From Notolepis coatsorum (Eukaryota > Chordata > Actinopteri > Aulopiformes > Paralepididae), in assembly GCA_963971535.1 (NCBI GenBank), contig OZ020594.1, positions 118,455,127-118,519,126 of the forward strand: a stretch of 64,000 nucleotides of DNA, read 5' to 3'. Shown here one piece after another: positions 30,265-43,166 of the stretch (positions within the stretch are counted from its first letter, which is position 1; each line of letters starts with the position of its first letter). Both the position numbers and the translations under genes were made by a program. The notes under the pieces were generated by a model. The model made no database searches. It saw nothing but the letters and a program-made list of their open reading frames with translations, and was not told where the DNA came from.

Positions 30265-32903
30265 ATATTTATCAACTTGGTGACAGGGTAGGTGTACTGC
30301 GAGAGTCCTATTTCTTGGCTGGTGAAAGCATTTGTGATCTTGTACCGTCGCTCTGGCTGCCCGTTGGCTGCAATAGTGAAGGAGACATTCTCGCCCTTTA
30401 TCGTCTTTAAATCTCTTCTTATTGTCCGAATCGTCATTTCGTTCTTGCTCCCCCGCAGTCCCAGTTGAGTCGCAGCGGAGGCGAGCAGAAGGGTCTTCTC
30501 TGACCCGTCATCAAGGACGGCGTAAGTGTCCATGACTTTATCCTGGTAGCTCAATGTCACACGGACTACCTTTAAGAGCACTTGAGCTCCGTTGCTGCTG
30601 GCGGGGTCAATGTACATGACACTTGCCTTGGTGCCGCTCCGTGGTGCAGGTATAGGCCGTCTTCCGTTACTATCGTGTAGTATATCTAGATGGGCTCCAT
30701 CGCACCGGCTGCACCTTTTCTTTAGGCGGCATTCGGCTGCCATGTGGGGCCGCGCACATCGATAACAGCGCCGGTTGGACTTTATCCATTGGCTCACTTC
30801 TTCTGCATTCATCTTTGTGAATGAGTCACATTGTGACAGCCAGTGTTCTTTCTCACAGTAGGGACACGCTATCTTCCACTTCTCCTTTCTCGAGGGGGTG
30901 CTGTGACTCTTACTGCTCGGTACTGACTCTGATTGGTGCATGACAGTCACCGATCTTCTTCCATCACTTATTCTCCTGGGTCCCTCTCTGGAGCTTGGCG
31001 TGCTCCGCCCGAAGGTGTCCAGTCGTAAGCTGCTGACCTCTCTCGCCAAGAAGTCGGCCAGATCAAGGAGGGATGGCTCGGGGCCGTCGGGATCTCGGTA
31101 GTCCCTCTGCCGCCGAAAGCGCTCCTGTCTTGCGGGTGGCAGCTTCTCCAAAATCCTCTCAACGTTAGAGTTGGCGTACAGCTCATGCCTGCCCTTCTCC
31201 CGTTGAGCTCCCAGCATCCCCACCAGGGACTGCACTTTGATTGACAGGTCGTCCAGTGAGCGATTGTCTGTGGCTGGGGGTAGGCGGTCAATATGCCTTA
31301 TCTCCTGGATTACGTAATCCCATATACGTCCATATCTTTGATCCAGCGCTGCAAGGGCCGCTGTGTATGGGGTCGAGGAGGTAGCATAGGCTAGCGCTAT
31401 ATTGTGCGCTCGCGGTACTTTCAGGTGCTTCAATAATATTGCATACTTGTGGCGTTCATCAGCGACATCCACCATCATTGTCTCTAAGCACATCCGGAGC
31501 TCCGTGTACTGTGCTCGACTCTCATAGGCGAAGTCCGGGAATGACGGCGTGGCGTTGTATGACGCTGTGGATGGCTGATACATCGGCGAGCGTTGGGGGA
31601 GAGACCTCCTGGGCGAGTCCCCTCTTGCGCCTCGCTGTGGGCTGGTACTGGCAGGGTACCATGGCCCGCTGGTCCAGGTACTGTTCCTCGGGGCTGGTCG
31701 TGCGTCGTGCTCACCCGTAAATAGAGTCGGGGGTCTGTAGCGCAGCGCCGCGGGGGTATAGCCTGGACTGTATGGGACCTCCTGGTCCGGTGGAGTACTG
31801 TGCTGTCGTCGGGCTTGGTTCTCCTCTTCTCCCTCTTCTTCTTCTATCAAATCTTCCAGATCTTGTAATCGTTTATTTAGCTTCTCCGCAGTGTAGGCCG
31901 CTCCTTCCTTGTAGCTGGGTCTCGCTTGGACCGGTATGGGAAGGGGGTCTGCGGGGGGTCTAGACTCGGTCTGTTGGTCAAGTTCAGGGTCGCTTGCTCG
32001 TTGCGGTGACGCTGCTCTTGACTGCTGTCTCGACGAGTTCCTTGAGCCCCTGGCGGAGGGAGAGGGAGTTGTCCTTTTGATCAGCTGCTCTATTAGTTGC
32101 GCTTGTAGTCTGTCGCGCTCTGCGTCTCTTTGGGCACCGGCAGCGGCACGCTGGGCGTCGGCGGCGGCGCGCTCTGTTTCTCTTTGGGCACCGGCAGCGG
32201 CGCGCTGGGCGTCGGCCCGGTCTCTTGCCATATTCTCTTCCATCTGGAAGCGTCTCATCTCCAGACTTGTGCGCTGTTCTTCGCTCCGTTGCTGTGCTTG
32301 GAGGTGTTCGCGCTCGCTGGTCGCCTGGGCTTGGAGACGTTCGCGCTCGCTAAGCGTCTGTGCTTGGAGCCGATCGCGTTCGGTAGAGGCTGTCAGGCTG
32401 ACGAGGAACGCCTGTTGTAGTATCCTCTCCGCTTCGCTGGGGGAAGGCGGTAGTGGAGGTGAGCCTCTTCTGCGTGAACCGCTCCTGGGGGTACTCGTTG
32501 GGGAGTCCTGGAGCTCTAGTTCCTTGGCGCTCTCCTCTTCTTCTTCCGTGCAGAGTTCTCTCTCTGTAGGGTTGTCTTCCTCCCGGGGCGTGTCGGGGAC
32601 TACTTCTTTAGTAGTGGCGGGGGGTAAAGGCATGTCAATTCCCTCCTGGTCTCCACCGTGGGCTTGGTCAGTTACATTAGGACCTACTAGGGCCTCTGTG
32701 GTCGGGGAAACCTGGTCGTTAAGGTCAGACATAATTTTACTTTCTACTTTTACCACGTTTACCGTTTGTCGAAGGCTAGGTAGTTGACTGACAGTGTAAG
32801 CCTCTAAGTACTGAGGTGTCTGTCGTCTGCGCCGCGGGCGTTCTAGGTTAGGAGGATCGTTTCGTGGAGTGTTCATCATAGGCCATTTCGATATTAATAA
32901 CAC
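30255..32903 (-). pseudogene. gag: BEL/Pao gag and protease (frameshift into pol)
   Basis: The frame opens at 32903; a second ATG at 32876 (MNTPRNDPP) is an equally likely start. A strongly charged coiled coil with repeated ERxRLQAQ and DAQRAAAGAQR motifs spans residues about 165-275. The Gag core is followed by three zinc knuckles (CPYCEKEHWLSQC, CYRCARPHMAAEC, CSRCDGAHLDILH) and an aspartic protease with AVLDDGSEKTLL. BEL elements encode gag and pol in one frame; here a single small deletion near 30262 shifts it. Apart from that and the lost 3' end the element is almost intact. Confidence 0.9.
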
Positions 32904-32928
32904 TATATTAATATTACACTAGTTACCC

Positions 32929-32945
32929 TCCGGCTCGAAGGACCA
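32929..32945 (-). other. Primer-binding site of BEL element
   Basis: On the minus strand TGGTCCTTCGAGCCGGA follows two bases after the LTR end (CAGCTACA). Its place just inside the LTR and upstream of gag marks the tRNA primer site. Confidence 0.75.
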
Positions 32946-32947
32946 AT

Positions 32948-33896
32948 TGTAGCTGAGGGGTACAATTCCCTGACTGTATTGTTAGATATGATATTTAATA
33001 CCACTACCTCATGTACTTTAACTTCTGGCCACCCAGTACAAGATATAAGTATGATGAACACTTTCCCACCTGATGAAACGAACCAACACAAATGGACCAA
33101 ATCGAATATTTAATACAGCAAAGGGTGTATACAACATTCACTTAATTACATTTATGATTTGAAATGTTGAGTATGCACTTTTATGGCAAATGAGTATTCG
33201 TAGGTAAATCAACATTGAATGTCCAATCTCTGGTTGTGCAGGGAGTAAGTATACAACCTGGAATATTTAGGAAACGATAGCGATGGTACTTAAATGACTA
33301 TAGCTGGATACACTAAGGGGGGGGGGGGTCCCGCTGGTTGTAAGACAGTAGGAGGGGGGGGTTAGAGAAGCCGCTGGCGGTATCCCATCTGGCCGACGGT
33401 GTCTTGGGAGAATCCAAAGTCTTAGACACAGTGCCCACAGAACCTCGGGCCGCAGACGAATACAGCTGGACCCTCTGTGGAACGGTATCTGCCGGTCCAC
33501 AACGGAGAGACGTGGTGCGACCTCACGTGTAGAGCGCCGCCTCACCTGTAGTCCTCTCCGGGGGGTAATTCCAACACTCGACAGTGTTGGCCTTTATCCA
33601 TGGAATAACCAAAGCACACAAAGCATAATCCAAGAGCCGTGGAAGGCTCGCCGTCGTTGGGTAGAGTAATCCAATATACAGGTCCAGTCGCTCTTGACCC
33701 GGAGCTCCTCGGATGCAATCACCACTAGGGGTCTGACCAGCCTGGATAAGCGTCCAGATAACGTCAGGAACGATGGGGGTACTGATAACTGTAGAACTCG
33801 AACCGAACGATGCACCATACATAAATAGACTATTATTAGCTTAATAGAATACGTCCAACTCGACGGTATGGTGCCAAACTATGACCATTCAACTAT
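32948..33896 (-). mobile_element. BEL/Pao 5' LTR (truncated)
   Basis: The minus-strand end GAATTGTACCCCTCAGCTAC matches the end of the solo LTR at 40263-41588, and similarity (clearly diverged) continues to about 33890, for instance ACCGTCGAGTTGGACG against ATCGTCGAGTTCGACC. The LTR's first ~450 bp are missing; the sequence switches at 33896 to the gypsy-LTR minisatellite. Confidence 0.8.
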
Positions 33897-34458
33897 TGTC
33901 TAACCATGTCTAATGTAACCATGTTAATGTTACCATGTCTAATGCAACCATGTTATAATGTTACCATGTCTAATGCAACCATGTTATAATGTTACCATGT
34001 CTAATGTAACCATGTTAATATGTTACCATGTCTAATGTAACCATGTTAATGTTACCATGTCTAATGCAACCATGTTATTATGTTACCATGTCTAATGTAA
34101 CCATGTTAATATTACCATGTCTAATGCAACCATGTTATAATGTTACCATGTCTAATGTAACCATGTTAATGTTACCATGTCTAATGCAACCATGTTATAA
34201 TGTTACCATGTCTAATGCAACCATGTTATAATGTTACCATGTCTAATGTAACCATGTTAATGTTACCATGTCTAATGCAACCATGTTATAATGTTACCAT
34301 GTCTAATGTAACCATGTTAGTCTAATGTAACCATGTTAATGTTACCATGTCTAATGCAACCATGTTATAATGTTACCATGTCTAATGTAACCATGTTAAT
34401 GTTACCATGTCTAATGTAACCATGTTAATGTTACCATGTCTAATGCAACCATGTTATA
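33897..34458 (+). repeat. Minisatellite in gypsy LTR, left arm
   Basis: Alternating units of about 29-30 bp built on ACCATGTCTAATG followed by TAACCATGTTAATGTT or CAACCATGTTATAATGTT. The Met-Ser-Asn-Val-Thr reading frames through it are by-products. Confidence 0.95.
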
Positions 34459-34897
34459 ATGTTCAGGCCTACCCGACCATGCAGCCTGCATGGTAGAGCT
34501 AGTATTGTCCAGCAACACTCAAACCTTTGAGTGTCCAAAAGGTGATAAGTCCTGGGTTGATCCACATCTTAGAAAAAGGAAAGGCAAAAATAGTAATCCA
34601 CTGGGAAGCACCACTGCAGCTGACCTGTCCTTGGTTACTGAAGAATCTTTTAGGAGGCCTGGCAAAATTCCTCCTTCCTCTCACAATAGCAGTAGCAAAC
34701 AAAACTCCATGAGGCCATGATTCCAATCCAAGATGGCCCCCCTGATGGTTGGGACCGCCCCTAACCACACCCATACCTGGAATCTTAAAGGTCAAGTGAC
34801 CCAAATATGCTGACATTGGCACATCCTAACATATTGGGCCCACACTTCACTTATCAACACATTGACATCTTCTTCATAAAGTAACGCATGTTACACA
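33897..34897 (-). mobile_element. Ty3/gypsy LTR, left arm (partial, with minisatellite)
   Basis: Read on the minus strand the LTR begins TGTGTAACATGCG at 34897 just after the polypurine tract. Its far part is a minisatellite and it is cut at 33896. It mirrors 42734-44479. Confidence 0.7.
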
Positions 34898-37800
34898 TCC
34901 CCCCCACCAAGCGTAGTACCACCGCCATAAAACATCTTCATGTTCTCAACATGCAAGGTTTCATGGGTGGTGGGACTGCTATCCATGGCTACTCTGTAGT
35001 TCACTGACCCTAAATGTCTGAGAACTGTGGCTGGCCCTCTCCACTTTGGAGCAAGTTTTGCCATAAACATGACCTTGGCATCAGACTGTGGGTGCAGCTT
35101 AACCCATACCTTCTCTCCTACTTGGTATGTGACAGGAGACCTCCTTCTATTGTAGCTTCGAGCTTGATGCTCCTGGGCCTGAGCCACATTTTGCTGAACT
35201 TGTTGCAGGATTTGCTGTTGCCTTTCTAACATGGAGTAGGCCTTTTGGTCCGGCTTGGGAGGCTGATATAGAAGTCGCTCCAGAGGTCCTTTCAATTTTC
35301 TTCCCAGCGCAATCTCTGCGGGAGTGAACCTAGTACTCTCATGGTAGGCGGTGTTGATGGCAAAGCGGAACTCGCCCAACCACAGATCCCAATCCTGATG
35401 CTGATCTTTGACGTAAGAGGCCACCATGGTCTTCAGGTTTCTGTTGACTCTCTCGGTCAAGTTAGTTTGGGGGTGGTAGCTTGTGGTCAGTTTTTTTACT
35501 ACACCCCACTGGCGACAGAGTTCTTTTAAGAGATGGCTGGTGAACTGTGGACCCCTGTCAGATAAGAGGTACTTTGGGGTTCCCCAACGAAGGAAGATCT
35601 CCTGTCTGAGGATATGTATTATCTTTGGTGTTTTGGAGTCTCGTAAAGGGAAGTGTTCCACCCACTTAGAACAGTAGTCTACTATAACCAGAAGATACGG
35701 ATTCCCCTTCTTACTTCTGGGGAAAGGACCCATCAAGTCAATCCCCAACATCTCCCCTGGTTCGCTGACCGTGGTGGACTGAAGGAAACCCGCCGGTTTC
35801 TGACACCCAGGTTTGTACTGCTGGCATATGAGACAGTTCTTTGTATAGGCCCACACATCATTCCTGACTTGAGGCCAGTAGGCTACCTCCAGCAGTCGCA
35901 ACAGTGTCTTCAGCCTTCCCATGTGACCACTAAGCGGGTTGTCATGATAATACTTCAGAAAGGACTCCCTTAGTGATCTAGGCACGAAAAGCTGTAACTT
36001 GTGGCCTAGAGTTTGACCAGGTATTCGTCTGAACAGGATTCCATTTTCAAGAACATAGACTATCCGACTTGCTTTAGGATTTCCTTTTCCTATCTCCTCC
36101 ATCAACGCTTGTGATTCTGCGTCAGCAGCTTGGGCGTCAGCAATCTCTGCCCAATCCGTTGGTAGATCGCATCCCGAAGAATCACTTTTGTTCTGCTTGG
36201 TCACACAGGCCGCAGCGATGGAGTCTGGGGTTGTGAATGCCCGTGACAAAGCATCAGGTACCACGTTCAATTTTCCCTTCCGGTATACCACCTGGAAATC
36301 AAAATCCTGAAGCCGAATGGTCCACCTGATGAGCCTTGATGTGGGTTTGGGGTTGTTGAAAGCCCAAACAAGGGCAGCGTGGTCGGTAATTACTTCAAAC
36401 CGTTGACCCTCGATCAAGGCCCGCCACTTCTCCACGGCCCATACAACAGCAAGACATTCTCGCTCTGCGACAGAATAGTTGATTTCAGCTGGCTTCAACA
36501 ATCTCGAGGCAAAAGCAAGAACATGGTCCTGTCCGTCTCTCTGCTGGGTCAGTACGGCTCCCAAGCCAATCCCACTAGCATCGGTCTGCAGTGTGAATGG
36601 CAGGCTGTAGTCTGGCTGTTGCAAGATAGGAGCTGACTGGAGTGCTGCCTTGAGGTCCTCGAATGCGCCTTGGCACTCTGGTGTCCATTGCCATTTTACA
36701 TCTTTCTTTTTCAGGGCATTAAGGGCTGCAGACCGTTCTGCAAACCTAGGAATGAACCTATGGTACCAGCCCACCATTCCCAGAAAACGTGCGACCTCCG
36801 GTAGTGTCCTGGGAGTAGGAAAGGCCTGGACTGCCTCAACCTTTTGGTTGTCGGTGACAATTCCCTCGGTAGTCACAATGTGTCCAAGGAACTGCAAGCG
36901 GTGTTGCATTAAGTTGCACTTCTTGAGGTTCAAGATGAGGTTTGCCTTCTGCAGGCGGAGAAAAACATCAGCCAGATCCTGAAGGTGCTGTGCTTCAGAT
37001 TTTGAATAGACTATAATGTCATCTATGTAAACAAAGCACGTGACTCCCTTAAGATCGGCTAGCACCACTTCCATTAAGCGCTGAAACGTAGCAGCAGCAT
37101 TCTTCAAGCCAAAAGGCATGACTCTAAATTCAAAGAGTCCGGCATGGGTCACAAAGGCAGTTTTCTGCCTACTGGCTGGATCCATCCTCACCTGCCAGTA
37201 GCCACTTTTGAGGTCTAAGGTGCTGAACACCTTTGCACCATTCAGCGATTCCAAGATTTCATGAATGTTTGGCATAGGGTAGGCATCAAGAGGGGTCTTG
37301 GAGTTGAGACCCCTATAGTCCACACAGGGGCGATCGCCTCCATCCTTTTTCTTAACGATTACCATAGGCGCAGCCCAAGGAGACTTGGAAGGTTGGATAT
37401 CGCCTTTTTCCAGCATGGACTTCACTTCCCTATCCACCACAGCCTTTTTCTTCGGTGAGACCCGATATGCCTTTTTTCGAACTGGCTGCTCATCTGTCGT
37501 TTGGATGGTGTGTGTCACCACCTCTGTTTGCCCAAGCTGCTCTGAACAGACCTTTGGCCACTGGAGTAGAAGGTGATGTAGGGCTTCCTTGGTGGACTGA
37601 TCCATGTCAGCCTTGCTGACAAGTACTTGGAGATTGACTTCTTGCTGGGCTACAGGGGTTGCTGCTAAGTACAGCCCCACCAAGGGCTTCCTCTTTTCAT
37701 CCCAGTGACCCTCCCATCCTACCTCCTCTTGAAGAAAGCGATGGAACTGGAGTTTCCCTCCATGCCTAATCCCATATGTCCCCGACTTAAAGTCAAGTTG

Positions 37801-37903
37801 GATTCCCGTCTTAAACAGGAAGTCAAGGCCTAACACAACTGGGAAGGCCAAGTGTTCTTTGCTCATAACGTAGGCATCCATCAGCCATAAGTCCTCATGC
37901 AAA
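34891..37903 (-). pseudogene. pol: Ty3/gypsy pol, left arm (5'-truncated, long open frame)
   Basis: The frame is open for about 1,000 codons but lacks gag and the start of protease. It begins near the protease end (FPVVLGLDFLF), then RT (DRPCVDYRGLNSKTPLDAYP, STLDLKSGYWQV, VYIDDIIVYS), RNase H (LQTDASGIGLGAVL, VAERECLAVVWAVEKW), the integrase zinc region (HMGRLKTLL, CLICQQYKPGC) and core (GIDLMGPF, LLSDRGPQF, NLTERVNRNLK), and a chromatin-end type tail closing at GGGDV. Only truncation makes it non-functional; no internal stop is seen. Confidence 0.9.
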
Positions 37904-38036
37904 GAAGAAAAAGGCTGTGGTGGATAGGGAAGTGAAGTCCATGCTGGAAAAAGGCATTATCCAACCTTCCAAGTCTCCTTGGGCTGCGCCTATGGTAATC
38001 GTTAAGAAAAAGGATGGAGGCGATCGCCCCTGTGTG

Positions 38037-38989
38037 TAGAGCTGCCGCGATTACCGCATTACCGCGGTATCGCTGTTACATCACGCCCACCGCAAGAGTA
38101 GGCTGAATACCGCGTCACCGCTGTTTTTTTTTTATAATAATAAAGTACCCTTCTCTCGTTGGGCTTGCGGCTCTGCAGATATACCCTACTCCTCTATCGA
38201 GGTTCCAAGCGACCCTATTGGGTACCAGAAAAGTAATGTGAAACATTGCAGACCACTGATTGGTCAGAAGAGAGACGCGTCACACGTTGGATCGTCTTGC
38301 AGTGCTTTTACTTCCTGAATCTCAGCCATTGATCAGAGCTCACAGTCACAACACGGCTAATATACGTTAGCTCCCACCGGAGACCGGAGTGGATTACCGA
38401 CGTACCGTCGCTCCTCAGGGAACGAGGCATAATGATTTTACTGCAACGAAATGTTATAATAAAAGCCCTTCGTTCTATACACTTGTCTGATTGAAAACTT
38501 TATTAACAGACCGCAGAATGGATACAACTCTGCACGCTCTGAGCAAAGAAAGGAACTGAGATATGAATTGAGTAGCGCTTGCCTTGCTATGGTCCGGTAA
38601 ATACGAACGTGTAACTATATAACGTAATGCCACAAAACGAATGCCTTTGTAATCATAAGTAGTAACGTTATAATAATAATAATAAGAAGAAGAAAGGGTC
38701 GGGGGGTAACCGGCGGGCGCGCCGCTACCACCCCTGCCCGCGACACAGAGGGGATACTTCGAATCCGTGTTTCACTTTTAACTAATTCGTGCTTGCCGAA
38801 TCCCAAACAATATTCATGCTGCAAAGTCATCCTCTAAAGATAGACATTTAGACTAGAGGCAGGCTATATGCTATAAAGAGTAGACTAAAAAAAAATGCAT
38901 TCAAACTTTTTTTGTGTGTGTGTGTGTGTGTGCGGAAATATTTCGCAAATTTGTGCAGTAAGGAAAACATCAATACCGCGGCAGCTCTA
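38037..38989. mobile_element. Non-autonomous hAT element (953 bp) in gypsy right arm
   Basis: The ends TAGAGCTGCCGCG and CGCGGCAGCTCTA are perfect inverted repeats. The flanks CCTGTGTG at 38029-38036 and 38990-38997 are an exact 8-bp duplication of gypsy sequence. No transposase frame is visible inside. Confidence 0.93.
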
Positions 38990-40262
38990 CCTGTGTGGAC
39001 TATAGGGGTCTCAACTCCAAGACCCCTCTTGATGCCTACCCTATGCCAAACATTCATGAAATCTTGGAATCGCTGAATGGTGCAAAGGTGTTCAGCACCT
39101 TAGACCTCAAAAGTGGCTACTGGCAGGTGAGGATGGATCCAGCCAGTAGGCAGAAAACTGCCTTTGTGACCCATGCCGGACTCTTTGAATTTAGAGTCAT
39201 GCCTTTTGGCTTGAAGAATGCTGCTGCTACGTTTCAGCGCTTAATGGAAGTGGTGCTAGCCGATCTTAAGGGAGTCACGTGCTTTGTTTACATAGATGAC
39301 ATTATAGTCTATTCAAAATCTGAAGCACAGCACCTTCAGGATCTGGCTGATGTTTTTCTCCGCCTGCAGAAGGCAAACCTCATCTTGAACCTCAAGAAGT
39401 GCAACTTAATGCAACACCGCTTGCAGTTCCTTGGACACATTGTGACTACCGAGGGAATTGTCACCGACAACCAAAAGGTTGAGGCAGTCCAGGCCTTTCC
39501 TACTCCCAGGACACTACCGGAGGTCGCACGTTTTCTGGGAATGGTGGGCTGGTACCATAGGTTCATTCCTAGGTTTGCAGAACGGTCTGCAGCCCTTAAT
39601 GCCCTGAAAAAGAAAGATGTAAAATGGCAATGGACACCAGAGTGCCAAGGCGCATTCGAGGACCTCAAGGCAGCACTCCAGTCAGCTCCTATCTTGCAAC
39701 AGCCAGACTACAGCCTGCCATTCACACTGCAGACCGATGCTAGTGGGATTGGCTTGGGAGCCGTACTGACCCAGCAGAGAGACGGACAGGACCATGTTCT
39801 TGCTTTTGCCTCAAGATTGTTGAAGCCAGCTGAAATCAACTATTCTGTCGCAGAGCGAGAATGTCTTGCTGTTGTATGGGCCGTGGAGAAGTGGCGGGCC
39901 TTGATCGAGGGTCAACGGTTTGAAGTAATTACCGACCACGCTGCCCTTGTTTGGGCTTTCAACAACCCCAAACCCACATCAAGGCTCATCAGGTGGACCA
40001 TTCGGCTTCAGGATTTTGATTTCCAGGTGGTATACCGGAAGGGAAAATTGAACGTGGTACCTGATGCTTTGTCACGGGCATTCACAACCCCAGACTCCAT
40101 CGCTGCGGCCTGTGTGACCAAGCAGAACAAAAGTGATTCTTCGGGATGCAATCTACCAACGGATTGGGCAGAGATTGCTGACGCCCAAGCTGCTGACGCA
40201 GAATCCCAAGCGTTGATGGAGGAGATAGGAAAAGGAAATCCTAAAGCAAGTCGGATAGTCTA

Positions 40263-41588
40263 TGTTACGAAGGATCAGATTAAACCGAATATATATATTT
40301 ATTACTTGATATATATTGCATAGTATTTGTATATCGTTTGATATCCCTTGTATATTCTTTGTACATATACACGGAATATCCCTTTTACCTAGTACAGACC
40401 ATAATATTTCGTTCTCCTATTGGATAGCGATCCACTAGGCGCCACTGCCATACCCCCAAGGTCTAGTTCAAAGTCACCGCCAAAGACAGGCCTGGACATG
40501 ACCGGCTCTGCGCAAGAATATGAGACAGAAATAAGGCTGGTACTAGTTTGTTCACCTAACGTATAAATACGGCGCAGGTGAATACAGAAGTACTGTTAAC
40601 CAATAAGTTGAAGCCTCACACCACGATACAACGTGCTGTGAAGTGGGCCCGTTTTGCCCCGAAATAGAGCCTTGAGACCGCGTGCGAATTGATAGCTGAA
40701 GTGTCAGAGTTTAACGCTGTATCGTCGAGTTCGACCTATTCTATTATTTAAGTAATAGTCTATTATGTATAGTGTATCGTGCGGCTACCGTTCTACAGTG
40801 ACCAGCATTACCAACGCTTCCTCGTACCAAGCTAGTGTGCTTATCCAGGCTGGGCGGCTTAACCTGGTGCCGTCATCCGAGGAGCCCTAGACGAGAACCG
40901 TGTGGATATGTACACTGGATAACCTACACCGGCGACTACAGAGCCCTTTTCGGCTGGATTATTGCTTTGGTCCTGTATCTGATGGAGCGGAGAATCGTCT
41001 ACACCCACAACTGTGTGGGATTTACCCTGTGAGGAGCATCGTCGAGCCCGCCTCTAGGACGCCTGAGGCTGGCTAGCTTTCTTCCATGCTGCACCGCATA
41101 CCGGAGAATAGCTGCTGCTTTCGTCTGCCGATCAAGGGAGTAATGTACCGTCTCCCGTAGCTGGAGCTTATTGATTCCCCGGTGATCCAGACTTTGCATT
41201 CGAACATTCCTCCCCCTGCTGGCCTACAACCGGAGGGACCCTACTAGTATCTCCCGCTGCCCTACTAGTGTACCATAGATATAATTCCTACGATACAGGT
41301 GGTATTCATTATCTCCTGCGTAATATTCTAATGGACTTACGCTCTTGACCTATTCATGCACATTCTTCGCCTTACAAGCGCGACTCTAAGTAAAGTAATG
41401 TAATATAATCTTATTGCTGCTAATAAATATTCTTCTAAACGAGTACTTGTGTGAAACCGTGTCATTGTGGAGGTGTTCATCTCATATACCTGTGTACTGT
41501 ATGGCCAGTAGTAATGTACATAAGACAGTAGTGGTTTAATGATACCATACTTATTAATACAGTCAGGGAATTGTACCCCTCAGTTACA
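40263..41588 (+). mobile_element. BEL/Pao solo LTR (1,326 bp) in gypsy right arm
   Basis: It starts TGTTACGAAGG and ends CCCCTCAGTTACA, with the 5-bp duplication GTCTA on both sides (40258-40262, 41589-41593), the usual BEL size. Its 3' half is a diverged relative of the BEL LTR at 32948-33896. With no internal region it must have arisen by LTR-LTR recombination. Confidence 0.92.
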
Positions 41589-43166
41589 GTCTATGTTCTT
41601 GAAAATGGAATCCTGTTCAGACGAATACCTGGTCAAACTCTAGGCCACAAGTTACAGCTTTTCGTGCCTAGATCACTAAGGGAGTCCTTTCTGAAGTATT
41701 ATCATGACAACCCGCTTAGTGGTCACATGGGAAGGCTGAAGACACTGTTGCGACTGCTGGAGGTAGCCTACTGGCCTCAAGTCAGGAATGATGTGTGGGC
41801 CTATACAAAGAACTGTCTCATATGCCAGCAGTACAAACCTGGGTGTCAGAAACCGGCGGGTTTCCTTCAGTCCACCACGGTCAGCGAACCAGGGGAGATG
41901 TTGGGGATTGACTTGATGGGTCCTTTCCCCAGAAGTAAGAAGGGGAATCCGTATCTTCTGGTTATAGTAGACTACTGTTCTTCCCTTCACGAGACTCAAA
42001 CACCAAAGATAATACATATCATCAGACAGGAGATCTTCCTTCGTTGGGGAACCCCAAAGTACCTCTTATCTGACAGGGGTCCACAGTTCACCAGCCATCT
42101 CTTAAAAGAACTCTGTCGCCAGTGGGGTGTAGTAAAAAAACTGACCTCAAGCTACCACCCCCAAACTAACTTGACAGAGAGAGTCAACAGAAACCTGAAG
42201 ACCATGGTGGCCTCTTACGTCAAAGATCAGCATCAGGATTGGGATCTGTGGTTGGGCGAGTTCCGCTTTGCCATCAACACCGCCTACCATGAGAGTACTA
42301 GGTTCACTCCCGCAGAGATTGCGCTGGGAAGAAAATTGAAAGGACCTCTGGAGCGACTTCTATATCAGCCTCCCAAGCCGGACCAAAAGGCCTACTCCAT
42401 GTTAGAAAGGCAACAGCAAATCCTGCAACAAGTTCAGCAAAATGTGGCTCAGGCCCAGGAGCATCAAGCTCGAAGCTACAATAGAAGGAGGTCTCCTGTC
42501 ACATACCAAGTAGGAGAGAAGGTATGGGTTAAGCTGCACCCACAGTCTGATGCCAAGGTCATGTTTATGGCAAAACTTGCTCCAAAGTGGAGAGGGCCAG
42601 CCACAGTTCTCAGACATTTAGGGTCAGTGAACTACAGAGTAGCCATGGATAGCAGTCCCACCACCCATGAAACCTTGCATGTTGAGAACATGAAGATGTT
42701 TTATGGCGGTGGTACTACGCTTGGTGGGGGGGATGTGTAACATGCGTTACTTTATGAAGAAGATGTCAATGTGTTGATAAGTGAAGTGTGGGCCCAATAT
42801 GTTAGGATGTGCCAATGTCAGCATATTTGGGTCACTTGACCTTTAAGATTCCAGGTATGGGTGTGGTTAGGGGCGGTCCCAACCATCAGGGGGGCCATCT
42901 TGGATTGGAATCATGGCCTCATGGAGTTTTGTTTGCTACTGCTATTGTGAGAGGAAGGAGGAATTTTGCCAGGCCTCCTAAAAGATTCTTCAGTAACCAA
43001 GGACAGGTCAGCTGCAGTGGTGCTTCCCAGTGGATTACTATTTTTGCCTTTTTCTAAGATGTGGATCAACCCAGGACTTATCACCTTTTGGACACTCAAA
43101 GGTTTGAGTGTTGCTGGACAATACTAGCTCTACCATGCAGGCTGCATGGTCGGGTAGGCCTGAACA

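Larger units (their letters stand above)
37904..42740 (+). pseudogene. pol: Ty3/gypsy pol, right arm (three blocks split by insertions)
   Basis: Nearly identical to the left arm in opposite orientation. Block 1 is 37904-38036, block 2 is 38998-40262 and block 3 is 41594-42740. The breaks fall inside codons of VDYRGLN (hAT element) and RIVYVLENG (BEL LTR). Another difference is an in-frame deletion near 41975 that removes most of the KWVEHFPL segment. It starts 450 bp further into pol than the left copy does. Confidence 0.9.

Noticed and set aside
33897-34458. Regularly spaced repeats that could be taken for a CRISPR array, and the Met-Ser-Asn-Val-Thr frame
   Set aside because: There are no unique spacers; the units are a minisatellite in a gypsy LTR in a eukaryotic genome.
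34460-34831. A 372-bp gypsy LTR bounded by TGTTCAGG and CCTAACA
   Set aside because: The termini look like an LTR, but the polypurine tract lies 60 bp further out, next to TGTGTAACATGCG, which makes the longer LTR with an internal minisatellite more likely.
37896-37903. Start codon of the gypsy pol frame
   Set aside because: There is no ATG at the frame's beginning; the protein is truncated by the palindrome junction and starts inside protease.
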